From Delphinus delphis (taxonomy: Eukaryota > Chordata > Mammalia > Artiodactyla > Delphinidae), in contig NC_082702.1 of assembly GCF_949987515.2 (NCBI RefSeq), positions 52,669,600-52,733,599 on the forward strand: 64,000 bases of DNA, in the 5' to 3' direction. How positions within the stretch are numbered: the stretch's first letter is position 1; each line of letters opens with the position of its first letter. Under the pieces are notes generated by a model. The model was given only the letters and a program-made list of their open reading frames with translations, was not told the DNA's origin and did no database searches. Below are positions 1 through 9,923 of this stretch, one piece after another. A program made the position numbers and the translations under genes.

Positions 1-340
1 TCCCTGCAGTGCTCACCTCTTGCCAGTTCTCTTGCCCCTACATCAGGCAGGTGCCACGTGAAGATCAGCGGCACCTGCCTTACCTGGGGATGGGTGCAGG
101 ACAGGGCTGAGCCTGGGACCTGGGAAGGGAAGTTTCTCCTTTTCTCTCCCTTCTCATCCCACCCCCATCTTTTGTTGGCGCTGGGATGATAAATGGGGAG
201 AGCAGAACCTTTGCAGGCACATTTAATAAGCCTTGGGGTCTGGGCTTCTCTTTCCTGGCTTTTTCTAGAATGTGGGGAACTTACACCTAGATGCTGATTT
301 CAGGGCTGCTGGAGAAGTTCCGCTCGGTATCCTTACTTTA
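1..340. other. Unassigned intergenic sequence
   Basis: No repeat, conserved exon or regulatory motif that I recognise. Confidence 0.4.
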
Positions 341-350
341 AACATCTGTT

Positions 351-624
351 CATTTATCCATCCATGCATTCATCATGTCATCACCCATCCATCCATCCGT
401 CCATCTACCCGTTCATCATCTTCCACCCATTCATCCATCTATCCATCCATCATCCTCCATCCATCCACCCACCCATTCATCATCTTCCATCCATCCATCC
501 ATCCATCCATCATCCTCCATTCACCCATTATCCTCCAACCATCCATTCGTTCATCCACCCATTCATCATCTTCCAGTCAGCCAGCCATCTATCCATCATC
601 CTCCATCCAGCCATCCGTCCATCT
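351..624. repeat. Interrupted (ATCC)n tetranucleotide microsatellite
   Basis: Runs of CCAT/CCAC/TCATC units make up nearly all of this block. Long His/Pro/Ser/Ile-rich reading frames across it are translations of the repeat, not genes. It abuts an antisense L2 tail. Confidence 0.95.
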
Positions 625-690
625 TGTAAACCTACTATGTGCTGGTCACTCTGGCAGGTGAGGGATCTAGCAGTGCATAAACAAGGCCAA
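625..690 (-). mobile_element. L2 3'-end fragment
   Basis: Contains the antisense L2 tail phrase ctactatgtgctggtcact, directly after the tetranucleotide array. Confidence 0.5.
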
Positions 691-707
691 ACCCCCTCTT
701 TGGGTAG

Positions 708-774
708 TAACATAGAGGAGACGTTTAGAAAACGTAACATAGAGGAGTAACATAGAGGAGACGTTTAGAAAACG
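708..774. repeat. Short tandem duplication, 40-bp period
   Basis: The 13-mer taacatagaggag occurs at 708, 735 and 748. The 14-mer acgtttagaaaacg occurs at 721 and 761. The arrangement is A-B-A-A-B with exact copies, so the duplication is recent. Confidence 0.95.
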
Positions 775-836
775 TTCGTTCATTTATTTGACAGATATTT
801 ACATGGGTCTCCTATGTGCTAGGCCCTGTGTTCTAG
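775..836 (-). mobile_element. L2 3'-end fragment
   Basis: The segment ttcatttatttgacagatat followed by cctatgtgctaggccctg matches the antisense L2 3' end. It is followed at once by a GGAT-rich microsatellite. Confidence 0.55.
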
Positions 837-837
837 G

Positions 838-985
838 ATGGTGGGTGGATGGAGGGGTAGATGGATGGGTGGATGTGTGAGTGAATAAATGAATGAATAG
901 GTAAGGAGATCAATGGATAGATGGATGGATAAATGAAAGGATAGGTGAGGTGGGTGGGTAGATAAATGGGTGGGTGTGTACAGGG
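838..985. repeat. Interrupted (GGAT/GGTG)n microsatellite
   Basis: GGTGGATG, AGATGGAT and GTGAATAAATGAATG units. It is the complement of the array at 351-624, so the two form an inverted pair about 210 bp apart. Confidence 0.9.
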
Positions 986-1018
986 ATGCATGCATGGTTC
1001 AATGACTCCTGAATGGAT

Positions 1019-1396
1019 GTATTAATTATCTGTTGCTGTGTAACAAATCACCCCAAAATTTAGTGGCTTAAAGCAAGCATTATGTCACCACTTCTGTGGG
1101 ACAGGAATTCTGGAGTGACTTAGCTGGGCAGTTCTGACTCAGTCCTGACTTCTCATTGCAACCAAGGTATCAGCTGGGGCTGGAGGACCCGCTTCTACGA
1201 TGGCTCCCTCTCATGGCTGTTGGTGGGAGGCCTTTGTTTCTCCATCACCATCGCGTCTCCCTTTTCTTTTTTCTCTGTTTGTTAGAAGCAAGTCACTAAG
1301 TCCGATGACACTCAGAGAGAGGGGAATTAGGCTCCACCTCTTGAAGGAAGGGCATCAAAGAATTTGTGGACAGGTTTTAAAACCATCACAACAGAT
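1019..1396 (+). mobile_element. Ancient LTR-like repeat (MaLR/MLT1 type)
   Basis: Opens with the common phrase ctgttgctgtgtaacaaatc followed by a 'tagtggctta' stretch, and closes near the 'ctccacctcttgaa...aagaatttgtgg' end also seen at 60.2 kb. The subfamily is not resolved. Confidence 0.6.
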
Positions 1397-1467
1397 AAAT
1401 GAATGGCACACCCACTATTCTTCCTGTATGTTGGAATCTTAGAATAATCTTAGAACAGGGACCCTCC

Positions 1468-1580
1468 TTCGTAACTGCACAGTTAAATTCATCTGGGATA
1501 CTTAGAAAATATCAGTGCCCAGGGCTCGACCCCCAGACCGTCTTATTTAGTTAGTCTGGTGAGACCCGTGGACATTTGTG
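1468..1580 (-). mobile_element. hAT-Charlie (MER5/MER20-like) fragment
   Basis: Contains diverged antisense MER5/MER20 phrases: 'ttcatctgggatacttagaaaatatcagtgcc' followed by a 'cgacccccagaccgtctta' stretch. Confidence 0.5.
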
Positions 1581-1639
1581 TTTGTTTTGTGGAGTGATCT
1601 TAAACTTTAATCATGAAACCCAGCATGTATATTCCCATT

Positions 1640-2330
1640 ACATGTTTTTTTGTAATTGTGGTGAAATATACGTAACATATTACCATTTTAAACCTTTTTT
1701 TTGCGGTACGCGGGCCTCTCACTGCTGTGGCCCTTCCCGTTGCGGAGCACAGGCTCCGGACGCGCAGGCTCAGCGGCCATAGCTCGCAGGCCCAGCCGCT
1801 CCACGGCATGTGGGATCTTCCGGGACTGGGGCACGAACCCGCGTCCCCTGCATCGGCAGGCGGACTCTCAACCACTGCGCCACCAGGGAAGCCCCATTTT
1901 AACCATTTTTGAGGGTACAATTCAGTGGCATTAAGTGCATTCACATTATGGTACAACCGTCACCTCCAGAACTTTCTCACCTTCCCAGGCTGAAAGTCTG
2001 TACCCGTGAAACACTAACCCACCATCCCTGCCTCTCCCTAGTCCCTGGTTACATCTATTCTACTTTCTGTCTCTGTGAATTTGACTGCTTCTAGGAGCCT
2101 CATTTGAGTGAAATCATACAATATTTGTCCTTTTGTGTCTGGCTAGTAATTCACTTAGCACAGCGTGTTCCAGGTTCACCCATGTAGCATGTGTCAGAAT
2201 TTCATTCCTCTTCGGCGGAATAATATTCCACCGTCTGTATGATATATGCCACATTTTGCTTATCCCTTCATCCATCCATGGGTGGACTTAATACAAGTCA
2301 GTTTCCTCTTGTTGTGAGCCCTGATCACAC
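1640..2330 (-). mobile_element. L1 3'-end fragment, split by a CHR SINE
   Basis: Antisense L1 3' UTR and ORF2 end. Landmarks are 'tgtggtgaaatatacgtaac' before the SINE and 'ttcagtggcattaagtgcat', 'gaaatcatacaatatttgtc' and 'cggaataatattccaccgt' after it. It belongs to the older L1M type, with no open frame. Confidence 0.8.
1695..1893 (-). mobile_element. CHR-2 SINE, short (deleted) cetacean form
   Basis: Runs from the poly-T/tgcggtacgcgggcctc end to ccaccagggaagcc. Target-site duplication is about 12 bp, ccattttaa(a)cc, at 1683-1694 and 1894-1904. It interrupts the L1 around it. Confidence 0.9.
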
Positions 2331-2479
2331 CTCAAACACAGAGGACCTGCCTCTCTGAGTGAATGGGAGTGACCCAGGGTGGGGCTGGATCAAAACCAAG
2401 GCTGAGGGCCCTGGTCCATGGGAGAAGGGGACTGCCTCGGGGAAATCCCTCCCACTCTATGGAGCAAAGAAGGTATATG
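2331..2479. other. Unassigned intergenic sequence
   Basis: Nothing recognised. Confidence 0.3.
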
Positions 2480-2800
2480 GATCAGAACTCTATTCAAACT
2501 TGCTTAAGCAAAATGAGAGAGTTATGTTCTCACATGTTGGGAATCCCACGGAGGACACTGGCTTCAGGTTAGGCTGGATCCAGGGACTCAACTAGACCTT
2601 TATCAGGTTGATCTCACTCACTAACCCAGTGACTGGCCGGGGAAATAGGGTACAGTGATTGGCCTTGCCTGACTCACATGCCCTTTAGGGGAGGGCAGGG
2701 TTGGGGGCTGCGATCGACAGCCCCACTGATCCAGCTCCCCAAGGGAGGGAGAATGGGTGTTGTCACCAGAAGAAGGGAGGAAAGTAAGATAAATGGTAAA
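2480..2800 (+). mobile_element. Ancient interspersed repeat, family not assigned
   Basis: Carries 'aacttgcttaagcaaaat', 'ggcttcaggttaggctggat' and 'gttgtcaccagaagaaggg'. I recognise these as a common old mammalian repeat but cannot name it. An inverted copy of its other end lies at about 7690-8105. Confidence 0.5.
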
Positions 2801-2811
2801 CCTTCCGACCT

Positions 2812-3005
2812 GCCACACACTGTCCTAAACACTCATACTTAAGTCATTGAATCCTTATAACAACCCTACAAAGTGGGTACCATTTTCATCACTCCCATAT
2901 TACAGATGAAGAAACTGAGGCCGTGGGTGCCTCAGGTCACAGTCAGTGAGGGACAGAGCCAGTATCCAGCCCCAGACAGTCTGGCTCCAAGTCCAAGCGT
3001 GTCAC
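2812..3005 (-). mobile_element. MIR SINE
   Basis: Antisense MIR. It covers 'gaatccttataacaacccta', 'cagatgaagaaactgaggc' and the end 'ccagacagtctggctccaa'. Confidence 0.85.
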
Positions 3006-3249
3006 CACTTTCTCATGTCGCTTCTCCCCATCAGATAAAAACAAGAGACGGTTGTCAGAGGGGCAGCCCCAGAAGGAGTCCCAGGGCTCCCCTGGAGTAG
3101 AATGGGGAGCAGCTGAGGACAGCAGGTGGCCCAGTCTCGTCACGAAGCCTGTCTCGAGTGCCTCTCGCTGTATCTGGAAAATGCTGGGAGATCCCAAAGA
3201 ACTTACCAGAAATTGAGGACACTCTCAGACTCTGCCCCAGGGGCAAAAG

Positions 3250-3385
3250 TCCTGGCCTGAAGACCCAGACCCCGGCTTTGCACTGCCACAAGCTGGCTGT
3301 GTGAGTTGGGGCCGGTCACTGCCCCTCTCTGGGCCCGTTTCTTCCTCTTGCAAATGAGTAAGTTGGGCCTGAATCTCCATCCCTG
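3250..3385 (+). mobile_element. MIR SINE fragment
   Basis: Sense MIR: 'agctggctgtgtgagttg' to 'ctctctgggcccgtttc' and 'tcttgcaaatgagta'. Confidence 0.75.
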
Positions 3386-3389
3386 AGGG

Positions 3390-3710
3390 CCTGGGCTCCC
3401 CCTGGGGAAAAGCTGGGGGTGCACTGCTCTGACTTGTGGTCGGCCACAAACTGCTCTGTCCCCAGCAGCCCTAGGTGCTGGGAAAGCAAGGTGGCCTCCT
3501 CCCCAGCCTGGCCCCCAGCACATCACCGAGAAGGCCCAGCCATGAACCCAGCCTCCTTCCGGACGATGGCCCCTAGTCCCTGGCTGACCACTGCTGGGCC
3601 CACCCCTAGCCGGCACCCAGGGCGGTGCCACGCTCCCCCAAGCCCCACCCCCCACTGCAACTTCCCCATCTGGTGTCTTAGCCTCCTAAACAGGTATCAA
3701 AAACTCGCTA
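3390..3710. other. Unassigned GC-rich intergenic sequence
   Basis: No repeat or motif recognised. Open frames on both strands are a by-product of GC content. Confidence 0.4.
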
Positions 3711-3712
3711 GG

Positions 3713-4055
3713 GCAGGGGTTCTCAACCGCTGATTTTGTCCCCTTGGGGTTTCCAGATTTAACGAATAAAAATGCAACCTTTGGGACATAATTCTACTAA
3801 AAAGTTGTGAGTTGCTCATCTGTGATGCAAATTTAACTGGGAAACCTGTATTTTATCTGGCAACCTTATACTCAGGGGACATCTGTCCACATCTGGAGAC
3901 ATTTTTGATGATCAAATTGGGGGGTTCTATTGGCAGCTAGCGGCTGGAGGCCGGGCTGCTGCTGAACACCCCACCACGCCCAGGACGGCTCCAGCACAGA
4001 GAACGATGCAGCCCAAATGTCAGCAGTGCTCGAGGCTGACACACCTGCCCTGGGT
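3713..4055 (-). mobile_element. hAT-type DNA transposon with a nested element
   Basis: Left end caggggttctcaaccgc is a hAT-style terminus. The inner phrases 'ggggacatctgtccacatctggagacattt' and 'ctgctgctgaacacc' match the family also seen at 41.16-41.37 kb. A second element occupies 3751-3868. Confidence 0.6.
3751..3868. mobile_element. Nested element with terminal inverted repeats
   Basis: Left end 'ggtttccagatttaacgaat' and right end 'gtattttatctggcaacc' are imperfect reverse complements. The core 'gggacataattctactaaa' fits an old palindromic DNA repeat. It splits the hAT copy around it. Confidence 0.55.
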
Positions 4056-4109
4056 CGTTCCCGAAGCTGACACACATACCCACCTGTGATCTCAGGGACT
4101 TGTCAGAGG

Positions 4110-4190
4110 GAGCAGTGGTTATCCTCACGTGAAAGCCAGGGAAACCGAGGCACAGGTTAAATGGCTTGTTCAAGATCACACCAAGCGGAG
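4110..4190 (-). mobile_element. MIR SINE fragment
   Basis: Antisense: 'ggttatcctcacgtgaaag' to 'ttgttcaagatcacacca'. Confidence 0.6.
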
Positions 4191-4412
4191 TCTTCCGCCT
4201 GTCTGTGCCCTCTCCTCTGTAATAACCTCATGTGTTCTTCTAGACAAGGAGCCATGTAAGGCCAGCCAGGAAGTACAGTAGGGGAAGGGGGACTGGTAGA
4301 GCTATGCAGGGTCCCCAGACCCCACGCTGGCGCTCTGGGTTCCCAATGGGCAAGCAAGCCAGTCCTGGAGAGGGAGGCTCCCAGGCGTCACATCCCAGGG
4401 ATGCTGTCAGTT

Positions 4413-4431
4413 GTGTCACCAGGGGGCAGCA
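4413..4431 (+). promoter_or_regulatory. Candidate CTCF site
   Basis: The sequence gtgtcaccagggggcagca matches the CTCF core (CACCAGGGGGCAGC) almost perfectly, in + orientation, pointing toward PLCG2. It lies outside any recognised transposon. Occupancy is inference. Confidence 0.55.
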
Positions 4432-4489
4432 GAGACTGGGAAATGATTCCACGTGCCTGTGCCTTCCACTACTGGAAGGAACTGGGTAT

Positions 4490-4680
4490 TCATCCTGACT
4501 CCCGGGTCCCACCCACAGAGATTCTGACTAAGCGAGTCTGCATGGGCACCAGGCATTGGTGGGGTTTTTTTGTTTTTTTTTTTAAACAGCTCCCATGTGC
4601 AGACAGGATTGAGAACCAAGGGCTCAATTTTCATGCCTGATTTCACATCACAATCACCTGGGAGCTTTAAAAAATACCAA
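4490..4680 (-). mobile_element. MER5-like hAT fragments
   Basis: 'cccacccacagagattctgac' and, farther on, 'cacaatcacctgggagctt' are antisense MER5/Charlie phrases. An internal poly-T run interrupts them. Confidence 0.5.
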
Positions 4681-4689
4681 TGTGGAAAC

Positions 4690-4870
4690 AACCCAAAGTA
4701 GGTACTTGTATTAAGTACCTACCATGTGCCAGGTGCTGTGCTGGGGCTGTAGTTGCATTTACAGGCAAGGCAACCATGGCTCAGAGAGGTAAAGTGACTT
4801 GCCCAAAGCCACACAGCCAGGAAGTAGAATCACTTCCATTTGAACCCAGGCAGTCTGGCTCCAAAGCAGG
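4690..4870 (-). mobile_element. MIR SINE
   Basis: Near full-length antisense MIR: 'tacctaccatgtgccaggtg', 'aagtgacttgcccaaagcca', 'aacccaggcagtctggct'. Confidence 0.85.
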
Positions 4871-4917
4871 GGGACTTCTCACAGCACCAAGAGGCTTATT
4901 ATTGGTAGGGGCATTTT

Positions 4918-4968
4918 TTTCGATTAAAAAATGTTTTTAAATCATAAAATACATATAAAATGTGCCAT
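4918..4968 (-). mobile_element. Tiny L1 3' UTR remnant
   Basis: 'taaatcataaaatacatata' and 'aaaatgtgccatct' resemble the antisense L1 3' UTR. Short and weak. Confidence 0.35.
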
Positions 4969-5074
4969 CTAAGAGAGGGAATTTTCAAAGGCAGAATAGC
5001 CCTTCTCAGCTAAGAGATGACCTAGAGAACTCGCTACTCCAAGTGGGCTGTTTTCCCCTGGAAAACGGAGGCCT

Positions 5075-5140
5075 GGGCTCATTCGTTCACTCGACACATC
5101 TTATGGGGCCCAACTACCTGCCCGGCAGGGTCCAAGGCAG
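5075..5140 (-). mobile_element. L2 3'-end fragment
   Basis: 'ctcattcgttcactcgacac' followed by 'gcccaactacctgcccggca' resembles an antisense L2 tail. Confidence 0.45.
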
Positions 5141-5854
5141 GGCCTAGTGTTCAAGGTGAGGCCGTGAGGGGCCCCAGGTGAAGAGTTTAAGGTGAAGCTC
5201 CCTCTCAGGGTAGACCCTGCACCTGCATGGCCCCCAGAGGGGGCGCCACCCGAAGTCCTGCAACAGGAACCTAGCGTGGCCCCTCTTGGTCACTCTAGTC
5301 CCAGCCCAGGTTCAAGATCAAGGAGAGTTTAGATAACCTGACAGAGACCCAGTCCAGCCACTAAGGGAGCTTCCGACACACCGTCCCTGAGGAATGATTC
5401 TGTCAAAGGGTTTCTGGGGGGCACTTAGTACAACGCAGCATAATCACCGTTCTCGGGGGTCTGGTGGGGAGAGTGAGGGCAGCCGGACACCAGCACATGT
5501 GCACACCGGTTACCACATGTCACAGCATTCTGAAGGGCAGGGAGGTTACCACCCTCAGGGCCCCCTTTCGAGGGAGATGATGTTCAAATTGCGGCTCACA
5601 AACTGGCCAGCCCCGCCTCAGAGGCCTCGGGCTCAGCACCTCGTCCCCCTCCAAGCTTCTCCATTTGCATCATCACCTGCTTCCCTAGTTCCTCCAGCCC
5701 TGGGATGGTGGCTGCCCTGGGTCCCTATTAGCCCGCGATACCTAGTGGCCCCATGTTGTCTTTTGGGTTCGCAATACCTGGTCAGCAGCTACATTACACA
5801 GTCTCTGTTAAAAGAACCAGGGTGCTTTCCGTTCTCGACGATACTGGAGGAACG
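5141..5854. other. Unassigned intergenic sequence
   Basis: No repeat identified apart from the weak CTCF-like match at 5231. The 205-codon frame from 5394 has no recognisable domain and runs into an L2 remnant. Confidence 0.4.
5231..5249 (+). promoter_or_regulatory. Weak CTCF-like site
   Basis: cccccagagggggcgccac keeps the AG-GG-GGC core but mismatches the 5' half of the consensus. It is of interest only because a better site lies 0.8 kb away. Confidence 0.25.
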
Positions 5855-6125
5855 GGCATCAGCTGGGCAAGGAGCAGAAGGCGGTGCAGTGCCCGCAGAG
5901 GCACCTGCGTGGCCAAAAGCCATGAGGCTGGAGGGAGCGAGGCACATTCCAGAAACTGGGGGAGGGGGCGGGCTGGAGGGAGTGAACGGGGTAGCAGGTA
6001 GAAGAAGGTGAGGCTGGATGGCTCGGCTCCCTTGGGCCATGGAGCGGAGTCTGGATGAGATCCTGAGGGAGCTGGGGCGCCGTGGAATGTAAAGTGACGG
6101 AGTGATGTGATCTGATTTATCTTCC
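5855..6125 (-). mobile_element. L2 fragment
   Basis: Antisense L2 body: 'cattccagaaactgggggag', 'gagtgatgtgatctgattta'. Confidence 0.6.
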
Positions 6126-6474
6126 AGAGGATCGCCTTGGCTACAGTGAGCCTCACTCATGGGAGGGGGCAAGAGTGGGTGTGTGGGTTCACTCCAGGGT
6201 TCCCTCACATCACTCTGACAGTGAGGTACAGCCTGCTTGTGGGAAACCCAGGCTTGCTTTCCTGTAGTTTCCATCTTGGGTCCTCGCTCCTAAATGCGAA
6301 CATCCCTGAGGATTTGATGGCAGCTCCGATGTCCCCAGGTCTTATCTGCTTTGGGCAGAACGTTGCAAGTCCCTTCAGTGGTTCTTCCCGTGAGGCGTAA
6401 CAAGAAAGAGAACAGTTTGCTCCCCAGGCTTCGTCTGGGCCCGCGCCTGTGCCCTTCTTCAAATAATATTTTTA
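6126..6474. other. Unassigned intergenic sequence
   Basis: Nothing recognised. Confidence 0.4.
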
Positions 6475-6815
6475 AGTGCATAAAGTCCAAGGAGTCTTAA
6501 GGACACCAGTTATATTGAATAGAGTTATCAAGATATAAAACCCAAATCTGTAGTATAATAATACCTGTGCTTGTACGTAACATATTTAATAACCAGCTCT
6601 AGTAAGCAGTCTCGTGATACTAGAATTTGCAGGGAGCGATGAGCGTCAGTGATACCTGAGACGTCTGCAACAACTATAATGTGATGTGAAAATATCTGTC
6701 ACTTCTGAGGGTGAGAAAGTCACAGGTCCTGCTGATACTCCTGTATCCTGTTGCCATGTTCATCATGGAAGGAAACGCTAAATTTCAGTTAAAGGTTAGT
6801 GCAAATGAAGGTGTC
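6475..6815 (+). mobile_element. Probable ancient repeat, family not assigned
   Basis: 'atgtgatgtgaaaatatctg', 'tgagaaagtcacaggtcctg' and 'aaacgctaaatttcagttaa' are phrases I associate with a common old mammalian repeat. I cannot name it. Confidence 0.35.
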
Positions 6816-6830
6816 ATTTTTTTCCCCATC

Positions 6831-7159
6831 TGTATTAGCTCGGGCTGCCGTAATAAAATACCATAGACCGGGTGGCTTAAACAACAGATATTTATTTCTC
6901 ACAGTGCTGGAGGCTGGAAGCCCAAGGTCAAGGTGCTGGCCGATTCCGTTCCTGGCGAGAACCCACTTCCTGGCCCTCAGGCAGCTGTCTTCTCACTATG
7001 TTCTCATACAGCCACTACTCCCACGGTGGGGTCCCACCCCCATGACCTCATCTAACCCTGGTCATCTCCAAAAGGCCCCACCTTTAAATACCATCATGTG
7101 GAGGGTTAGGGCTCAACCATGGCTCTGGGGGTGGGGGACACAAACTTTCATTGGTAACA
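6831..7159 (+). mobile_element. Solo LTR, MaLR/MLT1 type
   Basis: Begins TGTATTAG and ends TAACA. It is flanked by a short duplication, catc, at 6827-6830 and 7161-7164. Internal phrases 'ataccatagaccgggtggct' and 'cacagtgctggaggctgga' are typical. No internal retroviral coding region is present. Confidence 0.75.
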
Positions 7160-7389
7160 GCATCCAAATTCATGGACCCGTTTAACCACAGTCATCAGGC
7201 TAAATGAACCCCTGCTCTAGGGCAGAGGGCCATGTTTCTTTATAAGCTATACTTTGATGAGCTCTTTAGGGTGGAAGGTGAACCCTTAAAGGCATGCTCA
7301 GCCAGCAAAGACCACCTTCTAAACTCTCTGCTGGGGGAGGGGTGGCCTGTTGACAGGAGGACCCTTTGCTTCACTGAGCATCTGAACTC

Positions 7390-7550
7390 ACTTGGCTCTG
7401 GAGTTAGGATTGCCTGGGTTCAGATCTCACTGTCGCCACTTACTGGCCTCAGTTTACTCATCAATTCAATGGGGATGATAGTCCCTCTTGTGTAGTGTTG
7501 ACAGGATGATGAGTGGGCTAATCTGTGTGAAGCGTAGCCCAGCGTGCATC
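7390..7550 (+). mobile_element. MIR SINE
   Basis: Sense MIR: 'attgcctgggttcagatctc', 'cctcagtttactcatcaatt', 'gacaggatgatgagtgggc'. Confidence 0.75.
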
Positions 7551-7689
7551 CTAGTGGACGTGCATGGTCTAACCCAACATCCACCCTCCCTTCTTTGCTG
7601 ACGGTCTCCCACGTGCCTTGAGGGAACCAATTCGCATGCACTCTGGGTCCATGGTTTGATGGCTCTGACTGTCCCTGACCCCACAGCTC

Positions 7690-8105
7690 TAGGGGTGATC
7701 ATCTGATCCCGCCTAAGCTAGTCCCTGTATTCCGTCTCCATTTACACAGGGGCTCAGGAATAGGCACCTCGTCCACGTTGAGCTGATGAGAACTTGGGCT
7801 CAGGGCTTTCAATGGACTTGGTGGGTCGGGAGCTCTTCTTCCTTGTGGATAGGAAGTTGGGACAAGGGAAACTTGGAGCTGCCGAGGCTACTGTGGGAGA
7901 GAGCCTGCCTGAGGTCAAGGTCCCCCTAGAAGGAAATAGCCAGGCGAGATGGAGAGAGACTAAGAATAATGACATTGTCTGAGCTCCTGGATCCAGCTGT
8001 GACTGCAGGCCTGGGCCCTTAGTTACATGAGCTGATCATTTCCCTTCTTGTTTACGTCAGTTTTAGTTGACTTTTCTCTCACTTGCAACCAAAAGATTCC
8101 AATTT
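7690..8105 (-). mobile_element. Ancient interspersed repeat, inverted copy of the family at 2480
   Basis: 'agctcctggatccagctgtg', 'agttacatgagctgatcatt' and 'ctcacttgcaaccaaaagat' are the antisense of the left end of the family at 2480-2800. Confidence 0.5.
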
Positions 8106-8128
8106 CACAGCAGTAGACTCCATAAGTG

Positions 8129-8314
8129 CAGTTGACCTTGAACAACATGAGTTTCATTTCTTTCAATCAATACCTTCTGCACAATTTGCGGTTGGTTGAA
8201 TCCGTGGGTGCAGAACCTGGGATATAGGGAGGGGCTGACTGTGAAGTTATAGGCGGATTTTTGACAGTGAGGGTGTCAGCACTCCTAACCCTCGTGCTGT
8301 TCAAGGGTCAACTG
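8129..8314 (-). mobile_element. Tigger-type MITE (MER8/Tigger2-like)
   Basis: 186-bp element with inverted ends cagttgaccttgaacaac and gttcaagggtcaactg. A 'ccgtgggtgcagaacctggg' stretch and 'aggcggatttttgacagtg' lie inside. No transposase frame; non-autonomous. Confidence 0.8.
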
Positions 8315-9024
8315 TAGTAGTGATGGTGGTGATGAGGAAGGAAGTGTGGAAAAGGAGCTGGGGAGGAACTGAATTGCTCTAAATAATAGCGGGAAAAGGA
8401 ATTTGAATTTTTGAGAGAAATTTGGAGAGCTGGAAAGAGGAACCGACAAGACTGGGCACTATGGGAAGGAAGGGGAGATGAAAAGAAATGCTGCTTTTTC
8501 TTGACCAAAAATGTCTAATCTTAACCCCAACACTGTTATGGATTTTAAAAAGAATGTTGTGCAGTGGAACTTTCCATTCTGTAAACATTCAGTAAAGAAT
8601 ACATGAACCAGTAAATGCTCGTTTTATGTAAATCAGCTCCAGTGAAGACGCTGGCTTTTGCATCCAGGTCCCTGCAGGGCTGAACTAGAGAATGTGTGTT
8701 CAGTAACACGTGGTGTTATAGGTTCCCTTTCCTCCTTGCTGACACCACATCAAGGTGCCCAGCACAGAGATCAAATCTTGGTTGATCTAAGCCAGTCATG
8801 ACATTCCTCGTCCTCTTCCCACTGATTGGACATGTGCACGTGACCTAGTGCTGACCTATGAGAAACAGGTAGGGTTGCCAGAGCCTTCTGTGATGACCTG
8901 TGGCCATATACATCTTTCTTTTCTCTAAGTTCTAATATTCTCTTAGTGTTGCCACCAAATATCTTCTCCTCTGACCATTCTCTGTCTCCCAGCTTGAATT
9001 TTCCTGAATTCTACCTACCCCCGG

Positions 9025-9026
<2 letters not shown>
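8315..9026. other. Unassigned intergenic sequence
   Basis: No repeat or exon recognised. Confidence 0.4.
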
Positions 9027-9072
<46 letters not shown>

Positions 9073-9115
9073 TCTCTCTCTCTCTCTCTTTCTTTCTCTC
9101 TCCCTCTCCCTCTCA
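9027..9115. repeat. (CA)n then (CT)n compound microsatellite
   Basis: About 21 CA units at 9027-9069, then pyrimidine-rich CT/CCCTCT units to 9115. Confidence 0.98.
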
Positions 9116-9394
9116 AAACAATGACTATAACTTAGGAACTGTATTCAAAATATTTAACAACCAGGATGGCATGGGCACTGCACATTGAATGGCCACAGGC
9201 AACTTGGCCATATGGTGAATATCAGCTGGATAGCAACCCCAAGGGCCTTCCTATTCTGGGCAGCATGGGCTGGGTGTTGGGGATGCAGTGATAAATTCTG
9301 TACATTCACTGCTCTCAAAGCAGGCAGTCCCGTAGCTCCTGTAAGAAAATGTAGGTAAATCTAGAATACAAACATTTCGTATTTTCCCTGTAAA

Positions 9395-9525
9395 CCTGAG
9401 GCTATGACCTTGGCTGCAGGTTAGAATCACGTGGGGAGCTTTGTCCAGATTCTGATTCAGTGGATCTGGGTTGGCCTGGGCTTGTGGGTTTTAACAGAGA
9501 GGAGGTTGAGGACCCTGCTCTCACC
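9395..9525 (+). mobile_element. MER5-like hAT fragment
   Basis: 'aatcacgtggggagctttgt' followed by 'gattctgattcagtggatct' is sense MER5. Confidence 0.6.
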
Positions 9526-9623
9526 TATTGATTCAGAAGCTGACTTCAGCGTCCAGACTTTATTTTTGAACTTCCTGCCTGTAATACAACTATTTGACTA
9601 TCTGAAGAAGCAAGATAACTTTT

Positions 9624-9923
9624 TTTTAAAATAAATTTATTTTATTTATTTATTTTTGGCTGCATTGGGTCTTCGTTGCTGCGCGCGGGCTTTCTCTAAT
9701 TAACGCGAGCGGGGGCTACTCTTTGTTGCGGTGCGTGGGCTTCTCATTGCAGTGGCTTCTCTTGTTGCAGAGCACAGGCTCTAGGCGTGCAGACTTCAGT
9801 AGTTGTGGCACGTGGACTCAGTAGTGGCGCACGGGCTTAGTTGCTCCGTGGACCAGGGCTCGAACCCGTGTCCCCTGCATTGGGAGGAGGATTCTTAACC
9901 ACTGTGCCACCAGGGAAGCCCCA
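9624..9923 (-). mobile_element. CHR-1/2 type SINE
   Basis: Antisense; A/T-rich tail then 'ttttggctgcattgggtctt', ending gccaccagggaagcccc. The target-site duplication caagataactttt is exact at 9611-9623 and 9924-9936. Confidence 0.95.

Noticed and set aside
351..624. CRISPR-like regular array
   Set aside because: Four-base units with no spacers of uniform length; a eukaryotic microsatellite.
272..750. Three overlapping frames rich in His, Pro, Ser and Ile
   Set aside because: They are translations of the tetranucleotide microsatellite at 351-624.
5394..6011. 205-codon forward frame
   Set aside because: Ends in an antisense L2 remnant and has no recognisable domain.
6831..7159. Endogenous retrovirus with coding capacity
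   Set aside because: Only solo LTR-like pieces are present here and at the other MaLR-type sites; no gag, pol or env region was seen.
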